8,944 nt of DNA, taken from assembly GCA_023135255.1 (NCBI GenBank), contig JAGLTN010000255.1:1-8944 (forward strand), written 5' to 3'. Position 1 is the stretch's first letter. Every line of letters starts with the position of its first letter. Position numbers and translations under genes: made by a program. This DNA is from Planctomycetota bacterium. GTDB taxonomy: Bacteria; Planctomycetota; Phycisphaerae; Sedimentisphaerales; Anaerobacaceae. This document shows, in pieces, positions 1 through 5,838 of the stretch. The notes below the pieces were generated by a model that worked only from the letters and a program-made list of their open reading frames with translations, had not been told where the DNA came from and made no database searches.

Positions 1-49
1 GGTTTTCACAAAATCACCGTTTTCGACACACTTTCCGGTATTTATATCG

Positions 50-78
50 TTGATTTTCAGACCTTATTATGTTAAAAT
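50..78 (+). promoter_or_regulatory. Candidate sigma70-type promoter for gene 1
   Basis: TTGATT (50-55) and TAAAAT (73-78) are separated by exactly 17 bases and match the -35 and -10 consensus hexamers at 4/6 and 5/6 positions. Transcription would begin near base 85 and give a leader of about 105 bases that contains the tandem repeat at 101-140. The match is by eye in AT-rich DNA, where chance hits are common, and promoter use in this lineage is poorly known to me. Confidence 0.35.
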
Positions 79-100
79 GACAAAGATGGTTTAGTTTAAC

Positions 101-140
101 TTAGGGTGTTTTTGTGATTTTAGGGTGTTTTTTGTGATTT
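101..140 (+). repeat. Tandem 19/20-base direct repeat in gene 1 leader
   Basis: Two abutting copies occupy 102-120 and 121-140. Each reads TAGGGTG, then a T-run (5 T in copy 1, 6 T in copy 2), then GTGATTT, so they differ only by one T in the homopolymer. The repeat lies between the candidate promoter and the ribosome binding site, so it would sit in the 5' untranslated leader. It could be a protein-binding iteron, a translational element or a neutral slippage duplication; the sequence does not decide. Confidence 0.8.
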
Positions 141-175
141 GAGCAATAACAGTTCTGTTGATACTCTGTTTGATG

Positions 176-182
176 AAAGGGG
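176..182 (+). promoter_or_regulatory. Ribosome binding site of gene 1
   Basis: The purine run AAAGGGG lies 7 bases upstream of the ATG at 190. An in-frame TAA (187-189) directly abuts the ATG, so the reading frame cannot be extended upstream. Together these fix the start of gene 1. Confidence 0.65.
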
Positions 183-189
183 CTTTTAA

Positions 190-3100
190 ATGTCTAATAA
201 TGCAAAGGTGTTGATTCTATATGTTTTCCTGGTTTTATTATATTTATCAAGTATCTCATTTTCCGCAACATATCCTCTTGGAGACCTTGATTATGATGCA
301 ACAATTGACTTTGACGACCTTGCATTTTTAGCCGAACAATGGCTCAATCCCGGCTGTAGTGAGCAGGGACTAATCAGCAGGTGGCAGTTTGATGAAAACG
401 CTGGAATAACAGCCTACGATTCAGCAGGAATTAATGATTCTATAATAAACGATGCGACGTGGACTTCAGGCAAAATTGGCTCAGCTCTTAATTTCGATGG
501 CAGCAATGATTATGTTGATATTCCTGACTTTGACCTGACTGGAAACTGGACAATAAGCTTCTGGATAAAATGCATGTCTCTTTCCAGCGAAGCAACCATT
601 ATGCTCATGGGTGATCACGACGATGCGGACAATTTTTTTTACATGATTGACGGCGTCCGGGCACGATTCGAAAACTCTTCAGGTACGAATGTTTCCTGGG
701 AGACAGATACAGACTTTTATAATAAGTGGAGATTTGTTACTCTCGTAGCAACTACCACCACAGTCGAGCTATACCTGGACGGTATCTCACAGGGAGCTCA
801 ATCTATTACTCCAACATTTAAGCTTTATCGTATTGGCACGGGATACAGCACCAGAAGCAAAGACTTTAAAGGCCTGATTGATGACTTCCGTCTTTTTGAC
901 CAGGCACTAACGCCGCAGCAGATCAGCCTGCTGGCAAGAATAAATTCAGCTTTCTTTGGTTGCGCAGATGTTGATGGTTCAGGTATTATAGACATGATCG
1001 ACTTTTCTTTGATGGCTAATAACTGGCAGAAAACTTTTGGTCCGGTAGTGATCAATGAAGTCATGTCAGACAACGACAAACTCGTTTTCGATGACATTGG
1101 AGCTGACCCGGATTGGATCGAGCTTTATAACCCGACAGATGAATCCGTAAATGTAGCGGGTATGTATTTATCTGATTCATCAGTAACCTGGCAAATACCC
1201 TCTACATGTCCGGCTTTAACAACAATTGATGCTCACGGTTATCTGCTTATCTGGGCTGATGATACGCCGACCAATGGTTGCCTGCATACTAATTTTGCTA
1301 TAAGCTCCTCAGGTGAAGATTTAACCCTCATTGATACTGATGGAACAACTGTACTTGATAGTATAAGCGTACCTGCTTTGGAAACAAACGTATCATTTGG
1401 TCGCTTCCCTGATATGAGCGACAACTGGAGCCTGTTCGACGCACCGACAGCAGGTGGTACAAATGGCGTTGGATTCACAGCCATAGTAGAAAAACCAAGG
1501 ATCATAACAGATGGCGGAGTCTTTACTAATGCAAGACAAATTGAGCTTGTCAACCAGGCACCGGGTGCAGTTGTTCACTACACTATTAACGGCTCAATAC
1601 CAACGCAGTTGTCTGATGTCTATACAGGCCCAGTTACCATAAACAACACTACAAGATTCCGTGCAAGAGCATATGTTGACGGCATGATACCTTCTGATAT
1701 TGCAGGTGAATGTTTCATTGAAATAAATCCGTCAATAGCAAACTTCAATTCTAACCTGCCTATCGTAATTATTGCTACATTTGGCACCTCTATCAGACCG
1801 CCGGGAGACGATTATGATTTTATTTACGCTGCTTCGATCTTCATCGACACTAACGATACAGGCAGAGCAACTATTACCGATGGGCCGGATTATTGCGGCA
1901 ACGCGGGAATACAAAGAAGAGGGCAAACCTCTGACGCATTTGCTAAAAAACAATACAAATTCGAAACATGGGATGAAGCTAATCAGGACAAAGATGTATC
2001 ACTGCTGAATTTCCCAAAAGAATCAGACTGGATATTCTATGGGCCGGAATCTGACAGAACTTTGATGAGGAATTATCTCACATACAAATGGAGCAATGAT
2101 ATCGGTCAATACGCAGTAAAGACACGGTTTGTTGAGGTCTTTGTAAATTCAAACGGAAACGTAGGTGACAGTTCTCTCGATTACAAAGGTGTCTATGTCT
2201 TTATGCAGAAAATAAAGCGAGGAGATGAAGCAGTAGACGTAACTAAACTCGAACGCGGTGATAACACAGAACCGGAAGTTACCGGCGGATATATTATTAA
2301 AACCGATAAAGGTGATGTTGATTTCTGGACCAGCAGATATGGTGTGAACATTACATACGTCTATCCGGATACCGATATTATTACCGCTGACCAGAAAAAT
2401 TATGTTATGGACTATTTGAGCGATTTCGAATCGACACTAAACAGTTCAGGCTTTGATGATCCCGTTAATGGCTACGCTAAATACGTTGATATCGATGCCT
2501 TCGTCGACCATTACATAATTGCTGAATGGAGTGAAAATGTAGACGCTCTTGTGATGAGTACTTATATGTACAAGGATCGCGGCAGTAAATTAAAAATGGG
2601 TCCGGTTTGGGATTTTAACTTTGCGCTTGGAAACGGAAAAGGTGGAGTCGATGGATATCAATGGTATCCGCTTGAACATCAAAGATTCTACGAGGCAAGA
2701 TGGTGGGGCAGATTACGTCAGGACCCGGAGTTTATGCTCAAATATGGCGACAGATGGTTCAAACTCAGAAAGGGTGTCTTCTCAACAGCAAATATATGTG
2801 CCGATATCGATGAAACGGCAGCGTTTCTCGATGAAGCAAAAACCAGAAACTTTACCAGGTGGAACATACTCGGCGCCAGCGGCTGGGCATTCCTTTATGA
2901 CTCATATCTTTACCCAACCTATGCCCACGAGATTCAGTATTTCAAAGACTGGGCCACGGACAGATTCAATTGGCTCGATTACGAACTTCAGCGTGAATGC
3001 AGCCTGAGACCGCCAACCCCGGATAAAGATAGTGGCTCCGTAAACGCAGGCGAAACTGTTCAGATTCAGTCGGCACCTTCTCTTGTTGAAAATTTAATTT

Positions 3101-5289
3101 TCAATAACAGCGTTAATCCTATATGGAAATACATCGATAACGGCAGCAACCAGGGAACTGCCTGGCGAGAGTTTTCGTTCGATGATTCCACGTGGAAAGA
3201 AGGTACCGGAGAATTTGGTTTTGGTAACTTAACCCAAACTACCCTCATAAGCTATGGCGGCGCGAGCCATTCACAAGACAAATATATTACTACATATTTC
3301 AGAAAGAAATTCACGATCAGCGACCCTGCTGCTGTAAAACTGATTTTTGCTCCTTACGTGCGTGATTGTGGTTTTGTAATGTATCTTAATGGCCAGGAAA
3401 TAAGAAGAACCTTGATGCCGACTACAGATTCTCTTTATTGCGTTCCGGCTACATACACTACACTGTCAATTGAAGAGATGACAGGCGATGACGAATCAAT
3501 GTGGAATGATTTCTTCATCGACCCTACATTACTCGTTGCAGGCGAAAACATCATTACTGTTGAAACACATTTGTCTTCGATTACTGACATAGATTTGAGC
3601 TTTAACATGAAGCTTTACACATACACAGAAAACCCTTCAGCGCCGGCCACAATTTATTATACAACCAACGGCACAGACCCACGCTTACATGGCGGTGGCA
3701 TAAGTCCATCAGCATCTGTATATACAAGCCCGATTGCTATCAACAGTACCGTTGCTATCAAGGCAAGGGCAAAATATTCCGACGGCAAATGGAGCTGTCT
3801 GATGGATGAGACTTATACTCTCGGATCAGCAATAGACGATCTGCGCATAACAGAAATAATGTACCACCCAGCTGACCACAACAACCCTGACGATCCCAAC
3901 ACCGAATTTATCGAGCTGCAGAACATTGGTTCATCGCCTATAGGTCTGAACCTTGTTCACTTTACTGACGGTATAGATTTTACATTCGGCGATACAACCC
4001 TCGCAGCAGGTGATTACGTTCTTGTCGTAAGAGACATCGCAGCTTTTCTGGCTAAGTATGGCAGTGGTTATCCGATAGCGGGCCAATATACGGGCGCACT
4101 CGATAACGGCGGTGAAGAAATTGTTCTGCGTGACGCTCTCGGCAATGAGGTACATGACTTTGATTATAAAGACGGGTGGTATGACATCACTGACGGCGAA
4201 GGTTTCTCACTGGTTATCCGTGACCCATACAATGCTGACATCAACAGCTGGGATGAAAAAGACAGTTGGCGTGCAAGTGCGGCTGTAGAAGGTTCGCCGG
4301 GTGAAGAAGATATTTATAATCTTCCGATGCCTGGCTCAATCATGATAAACGAAGTTATGACCAATCCTGTTACGGGTCAAAGCGACTGGATAGAGCTTTA
4401 CAACACTACGGGTGCAGCCATAAATATTGCCGGTTGGTTCTTAAGTGATTCTGACAACGGCGATGTCAACAGCACAAAATATGAAATAGCTCAAGGCGTC
4501 GCAATACCGGCTTATGGTTATGTGACATTCTATGAGGGCACAAGCTTTGGCAACATCTTAGCCTCCGGTTGTAACATACCGTTCGGCCTAAGCAGCAAAG
4601 GCGACCAGGTATACCTGCGATCTGGTGAAAATGGAGTTATCACAGGCTATTATGAAGCGGAAGATTTTAACGCTGCTGCAACAGGAGTGACTTTCGGCAG
4701 ATACGAAAAGAGTACCGCCACATTTAATTTCGTAGCGATGTCGAGCCCGACACCAAATGCTGAAAATTCCTATCCTGTTGTAGGGCCTATAGTTATTAAT
4801 GAAATAATGTATAACCCGCCTCAAGGTGCAGATGCAGAATACATCGAGCTTTATAACACATCAAGCTCGCCGATAGCTCTGCAAAGTTATGACAGTGATC
4901 TGTACATAAACGTAGGTTGGGTATTCAGCGATGGTATAAGTTATACCTTCCCGCTGGGCACAATTATACCTGCCCATGGTTATGTAGTGATCGCAAGAGT
5001 CCCGTCTTTCTTCACAGCAACCTATGGCTCATTGCCGGCGGAAGTTGCATTGCTTGGGCCATATGATCTCAAGTTGGATAATGGCGGCGAAAGGCTTCAG
5101 CTTTCAATACCGGTAGGCTCCGACCCGGATTACCTCCAGATAGACAGAGTAACCTATACAGACGATCCACCCTGGCCTACAAGCCCGGACGGCAGTGGTC
5201 ATTCGTTAAGCAGAATATACGAAGATGCCTACGGCAACGACCCCAACAACTGGCAAGGCCAAACACCAACCCCGGGAAGTGCTAACTGA
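190..5289 (+). CDS. Exported LamG/dockerin-like/LTD/CotH-kinase protein (gene 1)
   Basis: A complete protein of 1699 residues. A signal peptide with a hydrophobic core at about 7-22 is probably cleaved near residue 25 or 26. Dockerin-like loop 1 (D32, D34, D36, D43) is followed by a LamG/concanavalin-like domain (about 61-249) and loop 2 (D260, D262, D271). Then come lamin-tail domain 1 (285-425), a chitobiase C-terminal-like sandwich (436-510) and a CotH-type kinase domain (about 523-940). The CotH region shows RGQTS at 577-581, KKQYK at 586-590, ENVD at 782-785 and GPVWDFN at 804-810. A jelly-roll-like module (966-1145) with WKYIDNGSNQGTAW follows, then a second chitobiase-like sandwich (1149-1211) with DPRLHGG, and three more lamin-tail domains (1216-1372, 1382-1526, 1531-1699). 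The CotH family is known for phosphorylating spore-coat proteins in Bacillus; the substrate here is unknown. No LPXTG, PEP-CTERM or C-terminal membrane segment is visible, so surface retention would rely on the modules themselves. Domain calls are by motif recognition; boundaries are approximate. Confidence 0.93.
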   Translation: MSNNAKVLILYVFLVLLYLSSISFSATYPLGDLDYDATIDFDDLAFLAEQWLNPGCSEQGLISRWQFDENAGITAYDSAGINDSIINDATWTSGKIGSALNFDGSNDYVDIPDFDLTGNWTISFWIKCMSLSSEATIMLMGDHDDADNFFYMIDGVRARFENSSGTNVSWETDTDFYNKWRFVTLVATTTTVELYLDGISQGAQSITPTFKLYRIGTGYSTRSKDFKGLIDDFRLFDQALTPQQISLLARINSAFFGCADVDGSGIIDMIDFSLMANNWQKTFGPVVINEVMSDNDKLVFDDIGADPDWIELYNPTDESVNVAGMYLSDSSVTWQIPSTCPALTTIDAHGYLLIWADDTPTNGCLHTNFAISSSGEDLTLIDTDGTTVLDSISVPALETNVSFGRFPDMSDNWSLFDAPTAGGTNGVGFTAIVEKPRIITDGGVFTNARQIELVNQAPGAVVHYTINGSIPTQLSDVYTGPVTINNTTRFRARAYVDGMIPSDIAGECFIEINPSIANFNSNLPIVIIATFGTSIRPPGDDYDFIYAASIFIDTNDTGRATITDGPDYCGNAGIQRRGQTSDAFAKKQYKFETWDEANQDKDVSLLNFPKESDWIFYGPESDRTLMRNYLTYKWSNDIGQYAVKTRFVEVFVNSNGNVGDSSLDYKGVYVFMQKIKRGDEAVDVTKLERGDNTEPEVTGGYIIKTDKGDVDFWTSRYGVNITYVYPDTDIITADQKNYVMDYLSDFESTLNSSGFDDPVNGYAKYVDIDAFVDHYIIAEWSENVDALVMSTYMYKDRGSKLKMGPVWDFNFALGNGKGGVDGYQWYPLEHQRFYEARWWGRLRQDPEFMLKYGDRWFKLRKGVFSTANICADIDETAAFLDEAKTRNFTRWNILGASGWAFLYDSYLYPTYAHEIQYFKDWATDRFNWLDYELQRECSLRPPTPDKDSGSVNAGETVQIQSAPSLVENLIFNNSVNPIWKYIDNGSNQGTAWREFSFDDSTWKEGTGEFGFGNLTQTTLISYGGASHSQDKYITTYFRKKFTISDPAAVKLIFAPYVRDCGFVMYLNGQEIRRTLMPTTDSLYCVPATYTTLSIEEMTGDDESMWNDFFIDPTLLVAGENIITVETHLSSITDIDLSFNMKLYTYTENPSAPATIYYTTNGTDPRLHGGGISPSASVYTSPIAINSTVAIKARAKYSDGKWSCLMDETYTLGSAIDDLRITEIMYHPADHNNPDDPNTEFIELQNIGSSPIGLNLVHFTDGIDFTFGDTTLAAGDYVLVVRDIAAFLAKYGSGYPIAGQYTGALDNGGEEIVLRDALGNEVHDFDYKDGWYDITDGEGFSLVIRDPYNADINSWDEKDSWRASAAVEGSPGEEDIYNLPMPGSIMINEVMTNPVTGQSDWIELYNTTGAAINIAGWFLSDSDNGDVNSTKYEIAQGVAIPAYGYVTFYEGTSFGNILASGCNIPFGLSSKGDQVYLRSGENGVITGYYEAEDFNAAATGVTFGRYEKSTATFNFVAMSSPTPNAENSYPVVGPIVINEIMYNPPQGADAEYIELYNTSSSPIALQSYDSDLYINVGWVFSDGISYTFPLGTIIPAHGYVVIARVPSFFTATYGSLPAEVALLGPYDLKLDNGGERLQLSIPVGSDPDYLQIDRVTYTDDPPWPTSPDGSGHSLSRIYEDAYGNDPNNWQGQTPTPGSAN

Positions 5290-5323
5290 CAGGAATAGTT
5301 TTTATATCGAAATAAAATTTACT

Positions 5324-5357
5324 AAACCCTTAGCTGTTTAACGCAGCTAAGGGTTTT
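5324..5357 (+). terminator. Rho-independent terminator of gene 1
   Basis: AAACCCTTAGCTG (5324-5336) pairs perfectly with CAGCTAAGGGTTT (5344-5356), giving a 13-bp stem with a 7-base loop, followed by a short T-rich tail (TTTTATT, with the Ts overlapping the stem end). It begins 35 bases after the gene 1 stop codon. The stem is long but the U-tract is modest. Because the stem is symmetric it might also act on the opposite strand, though no convergent gene is seen. It separates gene 1 transcription from gene 2. Confidence 0.85.
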
Positions 5358-5602
5358 ATTACAAGTCTATTTTTAGCCAGTTTTTTATAAGAATTTAATA
5401 AAAATTCGTCACAAAACCTTGTTTTAAATAACTTATTAGTAGAAGCACTAAAAAGAGATTTTCAGCAATGCAGCTGATTGGTTTTTAGATGTTGAAATTA
5501 GGTGTTTTATCGGGTTTTTGTTTGCTGTCCGGTAATATAGGGTATAAATACTTTGAAATTTAATAGTTTTTGTGGTAAGATGGCTAACGTGGTTTCGGTT
5601 GA

Positions 5603-5621
5603 TCTGTTTTAACAAAACAGA
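5603..5621. repeat. Short inverted repeat upstream of gene 2
   Basis: TCTGTTTT (5603-5610), a loop of AAC, then AAAACAGA (5614-5621) form a perfect 8-bp palindromic arm pair with a 3-base spacer. It ends 19 bases before the -35 hexamer of the candidate promoter at 5641, a position compatible with an activator site. It is not followed by a T-tract, so it is not a terminator on the top strand. The symmetry is seen; its role as an operator is speculation. Confidence 0.4.
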
Positions 5622-5640
5622 AGGTGATAGATTAGTTTGG

Positions 5641-5669
5641 TTGTTACAGGGGTTTTCTGTATTGATAAT
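5641..5669 (+). promoter_or_regulatory. Candidate promoter for gene 2 (distal)
   Basis: TTGTTA (5641-5646) and GATAAT (5664-5669) are 17 bases apart, matching the consensus hexamers at 4/6 and 5/6. Transcription would start near 5676, leaving a leader of about 160 bases that keeps the ribosome binding site intact. That makes it the more workable of the two candidates upstream of gene 2, although its -35 match is weaker. Confidence 0.35.
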
Positions 5670-5795
5670 CGCGTTTAATCAAAAAAATAAGCTTTCAGGC
5701 AGGTTAAATCCGGCTGTTGAAAGGCTGTTTTTCAGCGTTTTTAAAGGTCAATGAAAACGATGGAATAGCCGATAAGTGGGTTCCAATGTGTATTT

Positions 5796-5824
5796 TTGAC
5801 TACTAAATGATGGGTTGATATATT
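5796..5824 (+). promoter_or_regulatory. Candidate promoter for gene 2 (proximal, overlapping leader)
   Basis: TTGACT (5796-5801) and TATATT (5819-5824) are 17 bases apart and match the consensus at 5/6 each, the best pair in the window. The predicted transcription start, about 5831, would fall at the end of the AGGAG at 5827-5831, so the message would lose its ribosome binding site and have only about 8 leader bases. It may therefore be fortuitous. Confidence 0.3.
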
Positions 5825-5826
5825 TT

Positions 5827-5831
5827 AGGAG
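5827..5831 (+). promoter_or_regulatory. Ribosome binding site deciding the TTG start of gene 2
   Basis: AGGAG lies 7 bases upstream of the TTG at 5839. The frame is closed upstream by TGA at 5797-5799, and the only other upstream start-like codon, TTG at 5815, has no comparable site. The chosen start gives a basic n-region followed by a hydrophobic core, as expected for a signal peptide. The first in-frame ATG (6025) falls inside the second calcium loop and would remove the signal peptide. Confidence 0.75.
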
Positions 5832-5838
5832 AAGTATT

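Larger units (their letters stand above)
5358..5838. other. Intergenic region between the two paralogues
   Basis: I see no convincing gene here. One 60-codon ATG frame (5572-5754) lacks a ribosome binding site and family resemblance. The region holds a small AT hairpin (GAATTT 5391-5396 with AAATTC 5402-5407) and an inverted repeat at 5603-5621. It also holds two candidate promoters (5641-5669 and 5796-5824), a direct repeat GGCTGTT (5712-5718 and 5723-5729), and the gene 2 ribosome binding site. The top strand is strikingly C-poor: a hand count of 5481-5700 gives about 19 C against 53 G. No known riboswitch class was recognised. Confidence 0.6.

Noticed and set aside
101..140. Possible start of a CRISPR array
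   Set aside because: There are only two copies, directly abutting with no spacer, and no cas gene is present.
2621..3007. A 128-codon plus-strand frame inside gene 1
   Set aside because: It is a frame-shifted shadow of the CotH region; the main frame is intact and matches gene 2 throughout.
5724..5742. GCTG-TTTTT-CAGC followed by GTTTTT as a terminator or attenuator in the gene 2 leader
   Set aside because: The stem is only 4 bp, too weak to support an intrinsic terminator call.
5572..5754. A 60-codon ATG open frame in the intergenic region
   Set aside because: It has no ribosome binding site, shows no recognisable family, and overlaps the inverted repeat and a promoter candidate; its composition reflects the C-poor leader.
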